Positions 6,420 through 16,032 of a stretch of DNA of 21,951 bases are shown one piece after another (position 1 is the stretch's first letter; the number at the start of each line of letters is the position of its first letter). The stretch spans positions 1 through 21,951 of the forward strand of contig CAJBLW010000529.1 of the NCBI GenBank assembly GCA_903953985.1. Direction: 5' to 3'. The notes beneath the pieces are model-generated. The model was not told where the DNA came from. It saw nothing but the letters and a program-made list of their open reading frames with translations, and ran no database searches. Origin of the DNA: an uncultured Burkholderiales bacterium. GTDB lineage: Bacteria; Pseudomonadota; Gammaproteobacteria; Burkholderiales; Burkholderiaceae_C. The translations under genes were made by a program, and so were the position numbers.

Positions 6420-8210
6420 ATGGATGAAAAAGCAGTGCGCGGATTGATTGAACAGGTCCGGGAAAACGCCATCAGTCGAAAGGACTTCATTCGCAACATG
6501 CTGGGCTATGGCTTGACCGTGCCCATGGCTGCTCAAATGCTGTTGACCTCTGGTCTGGCGCAGGCCCAAACGGCCTCTGCCTACAAGCCCACCAAACGCG
6601 GCGGTGGCGGCCCCTTGAAGTTGCTCTGGTGGCAGGGCCCCACATTGCTGCAGCCTCACTTTGCCAGCGGCACCAAGGACCAAGAAGGCTCGCGCATCTT
6701 TTATGAGCCCTTGGGCGCATGGGACAGCGATGGCAACATGATTCCCATTTTGGCGGCTGAAGTGCCGTCGTCTGCCAATGGCGGGGTCTCCAGGGACGGT
6801 AAAACCATCACCTGGAAGTTGAAGAAAAATGTGCAGTGGCACGATGGCAAGCCCTTCACAGCCGACGATGTGGTGTTCACCTACGAGTACGCTTTGGATC
6901 CGGCCACAGCCGCTTACACCGCTGGCACCTACAAAGACATCAAAGTGACCAAGGTCGACAGCCACACGGTCAAGGTGGAGTACCAGAGGGCTTCGCCATT
7001 TTGGGCGGACCCGTTTTGCAGTGCCGCAGGCATGATCATTCCAAAGCACGTTTTTGGCGCATTCAAAGGTGCCACCTCGCGCGATGCACCCGCCAACCTC
7101 AAGCCCGTGGGCACAGGCCCCTACAAATTTCTGGATTTCAAGCCGGGCGACATGCTGCGCGGTGTGATCAACACGAGCTACCACGAAGCCAACCGCCCCT
7201 ACTTTGACAGCATCGAGATGAAGGGCGGCGGGGATGCCGTGTCGGCGGCGCGCGCTGTTTTGCAAACGGGTGAGTACGACTACGCCTGGAACTTGCAAGT
7301 CGAAGACGAGTTGCTGCTTCGCCTGGAGCAAGGGGGCAAGGGCAAAACATCCATCACCCCAGGCGGCAACATCGAGTTCATTCAATTGAACATGGCCGAT
7401 CCCTGGACTGAAATCGACGGTGAGCGTGCCCACCCAAAATCCAAACACCCCATTCTTTCAGAATTGGCTGTGCGCCAGGCCCTGAACTTGCTGGTTGACC
7501 GTGCGGGTATTCAAAAATTCATTTATGGACGCACGGGCATTGCCACGGCCAACTTTCTGAATAACCCCCAGCGTTTCGCTTCCAAAAACACCAAATTCGA
7601 GTTCAACATCGACAAAGCTATTCAGGTGCTGGAGACAGCAGGATGGAAAAAAGGTGCGGATGGCATTCGCGAAAAAGGCGGCAAAAAACTCAAGTTCGTG
7701 TTTCAAACGTCCATCAATGGCCCACGCCAAAAAACCCAGCAAATCATCAAGCAAGCAGCGCAACGGGCAGGCATTGATTTGGAATTGAAATCGGTGCCGG
7801 CCTCGGTGTACTTTTCGTCCGACCCGGCCAACCCGGACACATACACCAAGTTCTTTTGCGACATCCAGATGTTCACCACCACCATGCCTCAGCCCGACCC
7901 TGAGGTGTTCATGAACCAGTACCTGACCGATCAGTTTGCCACCAAGGCCAACAAGTGGCTGGGTCGCAATTCCACGCGTTACAGCAATCCGGAATACGAC
8001 AAAGCCTACTTGGAATCGCAGTCGGAAATGGATCCGGTCAAGCGTGCCGCCTTGTTCATCAAAATGAACGACATGCCGGTCAATGATGTGGCCATCATTC
8101 CCGTTGTGTATCGCCCACGCACTGCTGGCGCCGTGAACAACCTGGTCGCGCCTTTGAGCGGCTGGGACAACGACCTGTGGATGCTCAAAGACTGGTTCCG
8201 AAACGTCTGA
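6420..8210 (+). CDS. ABC transporter substrate-binding protein, peptide/dipeptide type (SBP family 5)
   Basis: Periplasmic receptor that captures a peptide-like solute and delivers it to the permease pair encoded downstream; 596 residues, slightly long for the family. The N-terminus has a Tat-like motif SRKDFI (19-24) with Arg-Lys instead of twin Arg. A hydrophobic stretch and AQAQ around residues 47-50 follow as the likely cleavage site. Family signatures include WHDGKPFTADDVVFTYEYAL and VGTGPYKF. AGGAGA lies 7 bases before ATG 6420. A small hairpin (AAGCC-TTGA-GGCTT, 6378-6391) sits in the leader without a convincing T-tract. It is the first gene of a six-gene operon; only 3 bases separate it from the first permease. 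Peptides, glutathione or isoaspartyl peptides are all possible cargo. Confidence 0.94.
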   Translation: MDEKAVRGLIEQVRENAISRKDFIRNMLGYGLTVPMAAQMLLTSGLAQAQTASAYKPTKRGGGGPLKLLWWQGPTLLQPHFASGTKDQEGSRIFYEPLGAWDSDGNMIPILAAEVPSSANGGVSRDGKTITWKLKKNVQWHDGKPFTADDVVFTYEYALDPATAAYTAGTYKDIKVTKVDSHTVKVEYQRASPFWADPFCSAAGMIIPKHVFGAFKGATSRDAPANLKPVGTGPYKFLDFKPGDMLRGVINTSYHEANRPYFDSIEMKGGGDAVSAARAVLQTGEYDYAWNLQVEDELLLRLEQGGKGKTSITPGGNIEFIQLNMADPWTEIDGERAHPKSKHPILSELAVRQALNLLVDRAGIQKFIYGRTGIATANFLNNPQRFASKNTKFEFNIDKAIQVLETAGWKKGADGIREKGGKKLKFVFQTSINGPRQKTQQIIKQAAQRAGIDLELKSVPASVYFSSDPANPDTYTKFFCDIQMFTTTMPQPDPEVFMNQYLTDQFATKANKWLGRNSTRYSNPEYDKAYLESQSEMDPVKRAALFIKMNDMPVNDVAIIPVVYRPRTAGAVNNLVAPLSGWDNDLWMLKDWFRNV

Positions 8211-8213
8211 TCC

Positions 8214-9173
8214 ATGTTTCACTATGTCTTGCGGCGACTCATGATCGCCGTGCCCAGTTTGTTGGGCATCAGCTTGTTGCTGTTCACAGTGCTGGCCATG
8301 GCCCCGGGTGATCCATTTTCGGAACTGGTCTCCAATCCGAATATTCCACCCGAGGTGGCCTTGTCCTTGCGCGAGAAATTCGGCTTGGACGACCCCCTGA
8401 TGGTCCGTTACTGGAACTGGCTTGTGGCCATGGTTCAAGGCGATTGGGGTTACTCCTTCATCAGCCGGATCAATGTTGACACGCTGATCATGGACCGCAT
8501 CCCGGTCACCTTGCTGGTGATTGGGTCGTCGCAATTGTTGGCCTTGTGCATTGCCATTCCGGTGGGTGTTTATGCCGCGACTCGGCCTTACTCCTTGTTT
8601 GACCAGATCGCCAGCACCTTGGCCTTCATCGGGTTTTCACTGCCCACATTCTTCACGGGCATTTTGCTGATTTTGTTTTTCAGCATCCATTTGGACTGGT
8701 TGCCATTTGTCTACCGGGCCGATATTCCTGAAACAGGCTGGCGGTTTCTCTGGGAGCATTTCAAGCAAATGATCATGCCGGTTGCCGTGTTGGGCTTGTT
8801 TCAGGCGGGTGCCTGGACGCGTTATGTGCGATCGGCTGTGCTCGATGTGATTCGGCTGGACTATGTGACCACGGCGCGCTCCAAAGGCTTGTCCGAAAAA
8901 GTGGTCATCACCAAGCATGTGCTGCGCAACGCGATGATCCCGGTGGTCACTTTGGTGGCCCTGCAGATGCCCGCCATTTTTGGTGGGGCCATCGTGACCG
9001 AGCAGATTTTTCGGGTGCCAGGCATTGGCTCCTTGATCATCAGTTCCATGTTGGCCAATGACACGCCTGTGGTGATGGCGGTGACCTTTGTTTTCTCCGC
9101 GCTGGTGATTGCGTGCAACCTCATTGCAGATATTTTGTATGGCTGGCTTGACCCCCGTATCTCCTTTGCCTGA
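8214..9173 (+). CDS. ABC transporter permease, DppB/GsiC type
   Basis: Inner-membrane channel subunit, 319 residues, with about six hydrophobic segments. The first begins right at the N-terminus (residues 8-30), as usual for the B-type permease. The cytoplasmic EAA loop that docks on the ATPases reads YVTTARSKGLSEKVVITKHV, followed by LRNAMIPVVT. The family end signature GWLDPRISFA is present at the C-terminus. It follows the binding protein by 3 bases and overlaps the next permease gene by about 35 bases, so translation is probably coupled through the operon. It pairs with the C-type permease to form the transmembrane pore. Confidence 0.95.
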   Translation: MFHYVLRRLMIAVPSLLGISLLLFTVLAMAPGDPFSELVSNPNIPPEVALSLREKFGLDDPLMVRYWNWLVAMVQGDWGYSFISRINVDTLIMDRIPVTLLVIGSSQLLALCIAIPVGVYAATRPYSLFDQIASTLAFIGFSLPTFFTGILLILFFSIHLDWLPFVYRADIPETGWRFLWEHFKQMIMPVAVLGLFQAGAWTRYVRSAVLDVIRLDYVTTARSKGLSEKVVITKHVLRNAMIPVVTLVALQMPAIFGGAIVTEQIFRVPGIGSLIISSMLANDTPVVMAVTFVFSALVIACNLIADILYGWLDPRISFA

Positions 9174-10071
9174 GAAGGCCCCAACCCCCCGAGCGCCGGT
9201 GTCGCCAGGCCGCGAGGCCTGGCGACGTTTCAAACGTCACCGGCTGGCTGTGGTGTGCGCTTTCATTTTGGGCTTCATTATTTTGGCCGTTCTGCTCGGG
9301 CCCTGGATTTGGCGTGTGCCCATCAATGAGATTGATTTCACCGCCCGCATGCAAGGGCCCTCTTGGGCGCACCCCTTGGGCACCGACGATTTGGGGCAAG
9401 ACCTGCTGGCCCGCATGCTGTACGGCGGACGCATTTCGCTGGCAGTAGGCCTGGCGGCCATGGTCATTGCCATCACCGTGGGGGTGGTGGTGGGCGCGGT
9501 GGCGGGCATGTCCAAGGGGCCTGTTGATGTGTTTTTGATGTGGCTGACCGACTTGTTCTTGTCTTTGCCCCAGTTACCCTTGTTGCTGCTGATTTTTTAC
9601 CTGTTCAATGACACCCTCAAAAAATGGGTGGGTGCCGAGATGGGGGTATTCATCTTGGTGGTGGCGGTGATTGGCGGCTTGCGCTGGATGCCGGTGGCCC
9701 GCCTGGTGCGTGCCCAATTTTTGTCGCTGCGCGAAAAGGAATTCGTGGAAGCGGCACGGGCCTTGGGGGCCAGCCCCTGGCGGCAAGTCACGGTGCACAT
9801 CTTGCCCAACGCCATGGGGCCGGTGATCGTGGCGGCCACCATCGACGTGGCGGCGGCCATCATTGCCGAGTCGACCTTGTCCTTTTTGGGCCTGGGGTTT
9901 CCGCCCGACATCCCCACCTGGGGCCGCATTTTGTTTGACGCCAAGGACCACATGGACATTGCGCCGCACTGGGCCTTGTTTCCTGGCTTGTTGATTTTCA
10001 TCACGGTGTTGACCATCAACTACATTGGTGACGGTCTGCGCGATGCCTACGACCCGCGCCGTGTGCTTTAA
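9139..10071 (+). CDS. ABC transporter permease, DppC/GsiD type
   Basis: Second inner-membrane subunit of the importer, about 310 residues. A cytoplasmic N-terminal tail with REAWRRFKRHRLA precedes the first membrane helix (about residues 37-57). The periplasmic segment has HPLGTDDLGQDLLARMLYGGR, a hallmark of C-type permeases. The EAA loop reads FVEAARALGASPWRQVTVHI, and the protein ends YDPRRVL. I chose ATG 9139, which overlaps the preceding gene by 35 bases; a TTG at 9109 would also be in frame. No clear ribosome site marks either, so the start is uncertain by 10 residues and coupling to upstream translation is likely. Confidence 0.93.
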   Translation: MAGLTPVSPLPEKAPTPRAPVSPGREAWRRFKRHRLAVVCAFILGFIILAVLLGPWIWRVPINEIDFTARMQGPSWAHPLGTDDLGQDLLARMLYGGRISLAVGLAAMVIAITVGVVVGAVAGMSKGPVDVFLMWLTDLFLSLPQLPLLLLIFYLFNDTLKKWVGAEMGVFILVVAVIGGLRWMPVARLVRAQFLSLREKEFVEAARALGASPWRQVTVHILPNAMGPVIVAATIDVAAAIIAESTLSFLGLGFPPDIPTWGRILFDAKDHMDIAPHWALFPGLLIFITVLTINYIGDGLRDAYDPRRVL

Positions 10072-10083
10072 AGAGGTTGACGG

Positions 10084-11057
10084 ATGAGCCAAGCGTTGTT
10101 GAAAGTCCAGGATCTGCAGGTGCACTTTGACACCGACGACGGTATCTTGCATGCGGTCGATGGGGTGAGTTTCCACATTGACCGCAGCGAGACGCTGGGC
10201 GTGGTGGGTGAGTCCGGTTGTGGCAAAAGCGTCACGGCCATGACCATCATGAAGCTGCTGGCCATGCCGCCGGGCCGCATTGCCCACGGCCAAATTTGGT
10301 TTGAAGGGCAGGATCTGGTGCAGGCCGACTCGGCGGCGATACAAAAGATCCGCGCCCGTGAGATCGCCATGGTGTTCCAGGAGCCCATGACTTCGCTGAA
10401 CCCGGTCTTGACGGTGGGCGAGCAAATTGCTGAGTCCTTGCGCTTGCACGAAGGCTTGAGTGCCAAGCAGGCCAAGGCCCGCGCCATCGAGATGTTGGGC
10501 CTGGTGAACATTCCCAAACCCGAGCAACGGGTGGACGATTACCCGCACCAGTTTTCGGGCGGCATGCGACAGCGCGTGATGATCGCCATGGCCTTGTCGT
10601 GCAAGCCCAAATTGCTGATTGCCGACGAGCCCACCACCGCGCTGGACGTGACCATTCAGGCCCAGATTCTGGACCTGATGGACCGGCTCAAGTCGCAGAT
10701 GGGCATGTCCATTTTGTTGATCACACACGCCATGGGTGTGGTGGCCGAAACCTGCCAGCGGGTGGTGGTCATGTACGCAGGCCGGGTGGTAGAAGAGGCC
10801 TCGGTGGAGGACTTGTTTGCCTCGCCTGCGCACCCCTATACACAAGGCCTGATCCGCTCCATCCCACGCCTGGACCTGGACAGTGCGCACAAGCAGCGCT
10901 TACACGCCATTCCCGGCTCTGTGCCCAAGTTGATCCTTCCTCCCCCCGGTTGCCGCTTTACGCCCCGGTGTCCGCACGCCAACGCCCGTTGCGCGTCTGA
11001 GATGCCCGAGCTGCGTGAACTGACATCGGGTCACCGGGTGGCTTGCCACTTCGCGAT

Positions 11058-11061
<4 letters not shown>
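10084..11061 (+). CDS. ABC transporter ATP-binding protein, DppD type
   Basis: Cytoplasmic ATPase that powers the importer, 325 residues. Walker A is GESGCGKS (42-49), the Q-loop is at Q99, the signature is FSGGMRQ (157-163), Walker B is LLIADEP (177-183) with E182, and the switch His is H215. The C-terminal oligopeptide-transporter extension has the four-Cys-type motif GCRFTPRCPHANARC. After the switch His the sequence reads THAMGVV, where the family normally has THDLGVV, so the conserved Asp is replaced by Ala at residue 216. AGAGG lies about 7 bases before ATG 10084. Its stop codon overlaps the start of the partner ATPase gene (ATGA at 11058-11061). Confidence 0.95.
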
Positions 11062-12098
<1,037 letters not shown>

Positions 12099-12108
12099 GG
12101 TGACGCAA

Positions 12109-13086
12109 ATGCAGGTGATTGCGCAGGCCCCAGTGACCTTGTTGGTGCATGGCGGTGCAGGCACCTTGACGCGTGCCGACCTCAGCCCGGCGCAAGAGCG
12201 CGAATACCGCGATGCCTTGGGCCAAGCTTTGCGGGCCGGGCAGACCTTGCTGCTGCAAGGCGGCACCGCACTCGATGCGGCGGTGGCAGCAGTTTGTGTG
12301 CTGGAAGACTGCCCCTTATTCAATGCAGGCAAAGGTTCGGTTTTTACCCACGAGGGCCGCAACGAAATGGACGCCGCCGTCATGGACGGCGCCACGGGTC
12401 AGGCCGGTGCCGTAGCCGGCGTGGTGTCGGTGCGCAATCCTGTGTTGGCGGCGCAGGCTGTCATGCAGCGCAGCGGGCATGTGTTCCTGATGGGTCAAGG
12501 GGCGGAAGCCTTTGCCCGCGCGCAGGGCTTGGCCCTCGAGGGGCCCGAGTACTTTCACACCGCGCACCGCTGGCAACAGTTGCAAACCGCTTTGGCCCAA
12601 AACCAGGTGATGCTGGACCACGATGGGCATCGTTCACAGGGTCAGCCTGCGCCCGAGCCCATTGACCGCAAGTTCGGCACTGTGGGGGCTGTGGCGCTGG
12701 ATGCGCAAGGCCATCTGGCCGCAGCCACCTCCACCGGTGGCATGACCAACAAAATGTTTGGCCGCGTAGGCGATTCGCCCCTGATTGGCGCAGGCACCTA
12801 TGCTTGCGATGCCACGGCGGCAGTCTCGGCCACTGGTGCGGGCGAATTTTTTATGCGCGGGGTGGTGGCGCACGACATTGCGGCCCGCATGGCCTATGGC
12901 GGCTTGAGTTTGGCTGAAGCCGCTCAAGCCACCTTGCACGAAAAACTCGATGCCACAGGCGGGCGCGGCGGGGTGATTGCGCTGGACCGGCATGGCCACT
13001 ACCAGTTGGCCTTCAACACCGAAGGCATGTACCGGGGCGTGGTGCAAGGTGAGGGGCCGCCGCAGATCGCGATTTACCGGGATTGA
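12109..13086 (+). CDS. iaaA: isoaspartyl peptidase / plant-type L-asparaginase
   Basis: N-terminal nucleophile hydrolase of 325 residues that cleaves beta-aspartyl (isoaspartyl) peptides and, less well, L-asparagine. The precursor is expected to cut itself before T191 in the motif GTVGAVALD, giving alpha and beta chains. STGGMTNKMFGRVGDSPLIGAGTYA (in part residues 208-231) is the beta-chain signature, and HGGAG (14-18) marks the alpha chain. GAGGTGA sits 5 bases before ATG 12109, so I prefer that to a GTG at 12100. It follows the ATPase gene by 10 bases and is the last gene of the importer operon. In E. coli iaaA heads the glutathione importer operon gsiABCD, so the pairing here supports import and breakdown of peptide-like substrates. 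Confidence 0.94.
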   Translation: MQVIAQAPVTLLVHGGAGTLTRADLSPAQEREYRDALGQALRAGQTLLLQGGTALDAAVAAVCVLEDCPLFNAGKGSVFTHEGRNEMDAAVMDGATGQAGAVAGVVSVRNPVLAAQAVMQRSGHVFLMGQGAEAFARAQGLALEGPEYFHTAHRWQQLQTALAQNQVMLDHDGHRSQGQPAPEPIDRKFGTVGAVALDAQGHLAAATSTGGMTNKMFGRVGDSPLIGAGTYACDATAAVSATGAGEFFMRGVVAHDIAARMAYGGLSLAEAAQATLHEKLDATGGRGGVIALDRHGHYQLAFNTEGMYRGVVQGEGPPQIAIYRD

Positions 13087-13097
13087 TCCCGTGTGAT

Positions 13098-13119
13098 GAC
13101 ACCCATGGTGTGGGGTGTC
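13098..13119 (+). other. hairpin between iaaA and the CoA-transferase gene
   Basis: GACACCC (13098-13104) and GGGTGTC (13113-13119) form a perfect 7-bp stem with an 8-base loop. An alternative shorter hairpin, ACACC/GGTGT with a 3-base loop, uses the same bases. No T-tract follows, so it is not a standard intrinsic terminator, but it is the only structure that could separate the importer operon from the next gene. Confidence 0.4.
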
Positions 13120-13140
13120 CGATTGCCTACACTTGAGGCC

Positions 13141-14358
13141 ATGAATCAATCCAAAGCTTTTTTACCCAGCACCGGCCCCCTGGCCGGTCTCAAGGTCCTC
13201 GAATTGGGCCAGTTGATCGCCGGCCCTTTTGCCGCCAAAACTCTGGCCGATTTCGGGGCCGATGTCGTCAAGATCGAGCCGCCCGGCGCGGGCGACCCCC
13301 TGCGGCAATGGCGCTTGATGAAAGACGGCACCTCGGTCTGGTGGCAGGTGCAGTCGCGCAACAAACAGTCTCTGGCGCTGGACCTCAAGCAGGCTGCTGC
13401 GCAGGACATCGTGCGCCAGCTGGCGGCTGAAAGCGATGTGGTGATTGAAAATTTCCGGCCTGGCGCCATGGAAAAATGGGGTTTAGGTCCAGATGATTTG
13501 CTGGCGCTCAATCCCCGCCTGATCATGCTGCGCGTGAGCGGCTACGGCCAGACTGGCCCTTACCGCGACCGCCCCGGCTTTGGCGTGGTGGGCGAGGCCA
13601 TGGGCGGCATCCGCCACCTGACGGCCGAGCCGGGCAGGGTGCCGGTGCGAGTGGGCATCAGCCTGGGTGACACGCTGTCGGCTTTGCATGGCGTGATCGG
13701 CATTTTGCTGGCTTTGCACGAGCGGCAGACTTCGGGTCGGGGGCAGGTGATCGACGTGGCTTTGTACGAGGCCATGTTCAACTGCATGGAAAGCCTGCTG
13801 CCCGAATACAGTGCTTTTGGCGCCGTGAGGGGACCTGCGGGCAGTGCATTGCCGGGCATTGCCCCAAGCAACGCCTACCTGTGCAAGGACGGCGGCTACG
13901 CCCTGATTGCGGGCAATGGTGACAGCATTTTCAAGAGGTTGATGGCCGAAATTGGCCGGGACGACCTGGCGCATGACCCGGCCTTGAAGGACAACACTGG
14001 CCGCGTGGCCCGAGTGGCCGAAATCGATGGGGTGATTGGCCACTGGGCCGCGCAACACACGGTGGACGAGGTGCTGGCCGCGCTGGACCGCGCCAGCGTG
14101 CCGGCTGGGCGCATATACACCGTGGCCGACATCGCCGAAGACCCGCACTACAAGGCCCGCGGCATGCTGCAAACGGTGCACATGGACGACGGCAGCGATT
14201 TGATGGTGCCCGGCATCGTGCCCAAGCTCTCTCGCACGCCGGGCGGTCACCGGCGCAACGCACCAGGTGTGGGGCAAGACAGTGATGCTGTGCTGCGTGG
14301 CATGGGCCTGAGCGCCGCGCAAATTCAGGCGCTGCGCGAGCAGGGCATTGTGGCCTGA
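13141..14358 (+). CDS. CaiB/BaiF CoA-transferase family protein (class III)
   Basis: Transfers coenzyme A between carboxylic acids, cytoplasmic, 405 residues, normal family length and usually a homodimer of interlocked rings. The N-terminus PLAGLKVLELGQLIAGPFAAKTLADFGADVVKIE (in parts, residues 13-46) is the class III signature. The catalytic Asp is expected at D177 in ISLGDTLSALHG, and NFRPGAMEKWGL and GYGQTGPYRDRPGF are typical. I chose ATG 13141 because the fold normally starts about 12 residues before PLAGLKV; upstream in-frame starts at 13093/13096 fall inside a hairpin. A -10-like TACACT (13128-13133) would start transcription at about the ATG, so a leaderless message is possible. The acid substrates cannot be inferred. 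Confidence 0.93.
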   Translation: MNQSKAFLPSTGPLAGLKVLELGQLIAGPFAAKTLADFGADVVKIEPPGAGDPLRQWRLMKDGTSVWWQVQSRNKQSLALDLKQAAAQDIVRQLAAESDVVIENFRPGAMEKWGLGPDDLLALNPRLIMLRVSGYGQTGPYRDRPGFGVVGEAMGGIRHLTAEPGRVPVRVGISLGDTLSALHGVIGILLALHERQTSGRGQVIDVALYEAMFNCMESLLPEYSAFGAVRGPAGSALPGIAPSNAYLCKDGGYALIAGNGDSIFKRLMAEIGRDDLAHDPALKDNTGRVARVAEIDGVIGHWAAQHTVDEVLAALDRASVPAGRIYTVADIAEDPHYKARGMLQTVHMDDGSDLMVPGIVPKLSRTPGGHRRNAPGVGQDSDAVLRGMGLSAAQIQALREQGIVA

Positions 14359-14396
14359 ACGGGCTTTTTAGCCGTCTATAAATCGGAGTTTTTCAC

Positions 14397-14789
14397 ATGA
14401 TTGACCATCTGGATCATTTGGTGCTGACCACCTGCGACGAGGCCGCTTGCATCGACTTTTACACCCGCGTGCTGGGCATGCAGCTCGAAACCTTTGTGGG
14501 TGGCACCCCTCCGGTTCAGCGCCAAGCCTTCAAGTTTGGCAACCAAAAAATCAACCTGCATGTGCGCGGTCGGGAGTTCGAACCCAAAGCCCATCTGCCC
14601 GTGCCGGGCGCACTCGACCTGTGTTTCATAGCCAGCTTGCCGCTGGATGAGGTCATAGCCCGGGTGGTCCAGGCCGCATGGCCCATCGTGGAGGGTCCGG
14701 TGATGCGCACCGGGGCCACACAAAAAATTCGATCCATCTACCTCAGAGACCCCGATCTGAACCTGATCGAAATCTCCGAGCTGGTCTGA
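14397..14789 (+). CDS. VOC family protein (small glyoxalase/dioxygenase fold)
   Basis: Single-repeat vicinal-oxygen-chelate protein of 130 residues that probably acts as a dimer with a metal between repeats. IDHLDHLVLTT (2-12) supplies the first metal His (H7), FYTRVLGM the first helix end, and DPDLNLIEISE (118-128) the last ligand Glu. GGAG lies 9 bases before ATG 14397. It follows the CoA-transferase gene by 38 bases, including a bulged hairpin (about 14359-14375), so cotranscription is likely but not certain. The family covers glyoxalases, epimerases, dioxygenases and resistance proteins; nothing here selects one. Confidence 0.88.
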   Translation: MIDHLDHLVLTTCDEAACIDFYTRVLGMQLETFVGGTPPVQRQAFKFGNQKINLHVRGREFEPKAHLPVPGALDLCFIASLPLDEVIARVVQAAWPIVEGPVMRTGATQKIRSIYLRDPDLNLIEISELV

Positions 14790-14818
14790 GTGCCTTCAGC
14801 GCGGCACAACAGGTCGTA

Positions 14819-15853
14819 TCACTGCGCCTTGGCGCCCGAGTCTTTCACCACCTTGGCCCATTTGGTGATCTCCGTGGCCTGGTAGCGCGCAAGCTCTGCA
14901 GGGCTGGACAGCACTGGATCGAGACCCAGCGTTTTCAGGCGCTCTTGCACTTCGGGCAGCTTGAACACGCGCACCACTTCGGCGTTGAGCTTGTCGATGA
15001 CGGGTCGGGGCACATTGGCCGGGGCAAACATGGCAAACCAGGTGGTGGCCTCAAAGCCAGGCACCGATTCGGCCACGGTGGGCACGTCGGGGGCGGCTGG
15101 TGAGCGGGTGGCTGTCGTCTGTGCCAAAGCCCTGATCTTGCCCTCCTTGGCCATCGGCAGGGCTGAGGGCATGTTGTCAAACATGACCTGGATGCTGCCA
15201 CCGATCAGGTCGGGAATGGCAAATTGACGCCCCTTGTAGGGCACATGCTCCATGGTGGTGCCGGTGAGCGATTTGAAGAGCTCGCCCGAGACGTGCACCG
15301 AGGTACCGATGCCTGGGGAACCAAACGAGAGTTTGTTGGGATTGGCTTTCATGTAAGCGATCAGCTCGGGCACATTTTTGACGGGCAGGGCGTTGTTGAC
15401 CACCAGCAGGTTGGGTGCAGAAGCGATCAGTGAAATTGGCGAGAAATCCTTGACCATGTCGTAAGGCATTTTTTCGTAGAGCGCGCCGTTGATGGAATGC
15501 GTCCCGACCGTGCCCATCACGAGGGTGTGGCCGTCGCCGGGCGACTTGGCCACGTTGTCCGCGCCAATGTTGCCGCCCGCACCGGGCCGGTTGTCCACCA
15601 CCACCGGAAAGCCCAGTTGGGCTTTTTCGCTGAACAAGCGGGCCAGGATGTCGGGCGCACCGCCCGAGGGAAAGGTCACCACCAGGCGCAAGGGCTTGGT
15701 GGGAAAAGCTTGCGCCGAGGCGCCGACGGCGCTCAAAGCCCCCAACCCCAGCAACAGGCCACCCAGGCTGCGGCGAATGGGGCTGGCGATGCGGCGGGCA
15801 GAACCGCGCGCGGACAGTGCAGAGGCAGTGGGGGTGGCAGAACGTGTGGGCAT
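14819..15853 (-). CDS. Bug family periplasmic solute-binding receptor (TctC-like)
   Basis: Periplasmic binding protein of 344 residues of the Bug family, greatly expanded in Burkholderiales. It usually binds a small carboxylate for a tripartite tricarboxylate carrier or a sensor. A long positively charged N-region (residues 1-29) precedes the hydrophobic core and a likely cut after ASAQA, giving FPTKPLRLVV as mature start. Typical motifs are VTFPSGGAPDILAR, VDNRPGAGGNIGADNVAKSPGDG (in parts) and FGSPGIGTSVHVSGELFK. AAGGAG lies about 6 bases before ATG 15853. No TctA/TctB membrane genes are present, so it is an orphan receptor, a common state for this family. It converges on the VOC gene with 29 bases between stops. 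Confidence 0.92.
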   Translation of the reverse strand: MPTRSATPTASALSARGSARRIASPIRRSLGGLLLGLGALSAVGASAQAFPTKPLRLVVTFPSGGAPDILARLFSEKAQLGFPVVVDNRPGAGGNIGADNVAKSPGDGHTLVMGTVGTHSINGALYEKMPYDMVKDFSPISLIASAPNLLVVNNALPVKNVPELIAYMKANPNKLSFGSPGIGTSVHVSGELFKSLTGTTMEHVPYKGRQFAIPDLIGGSIQVMFDNMPSALPMAKEGKIRALAQTTATRSPAAPDVPTVAESVPGFEATTWFAMFAPANVPRPVIDKLNAEVVRVFKLPEVQERLKTLGLDPVLSSPAELARYQATEITKWAKVVKDSGAKAQ

Positions 15854-16032
15854 GAACAACTCCTTGTGAGCATTTCACTTTAGGGGCCTGCAGGTCGGGC
15901 CGGGATGGTGAAAACCCTTTGTCACAGGGGGCTGGCTGTCATGTTCGGGACGCGGTGCGCTGTTGCCCAAGCGTCAGCGCTTGTGCGCCTTGCGCCCAAG
16001 GCCGGCACAAATGCGTGGATACTTGGCGCGCT

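Noticed and set aside
7458..8534. Minus-strand open frame (358 codons) opposite the binding protein
   Set aside because: His/Gln-rich antisense frame without protein-family features.
9574..10890. Long minus-strand open frame (438 codons) opposite the permease and ATPase genes
   Set aside because: His/Gln/Gly-rich translation with no domain, and it lies wholly antisense to well-recognised importer genes; an artefact of high GC.
14790..14807. GTGCC/GGCAC hairpin between the convergent VOC and Bug genes as a two-way terminator
   Set aside because: Five-bp stem, 8-base loop and no T-tract on either side.
15969..15982. AAGCG-TCAG-CGCTT palindrome before the MFS gene as an operator
   Set aside because: Short, GC-typical palindrome without a regulator gene beside it; too weak to annotate.
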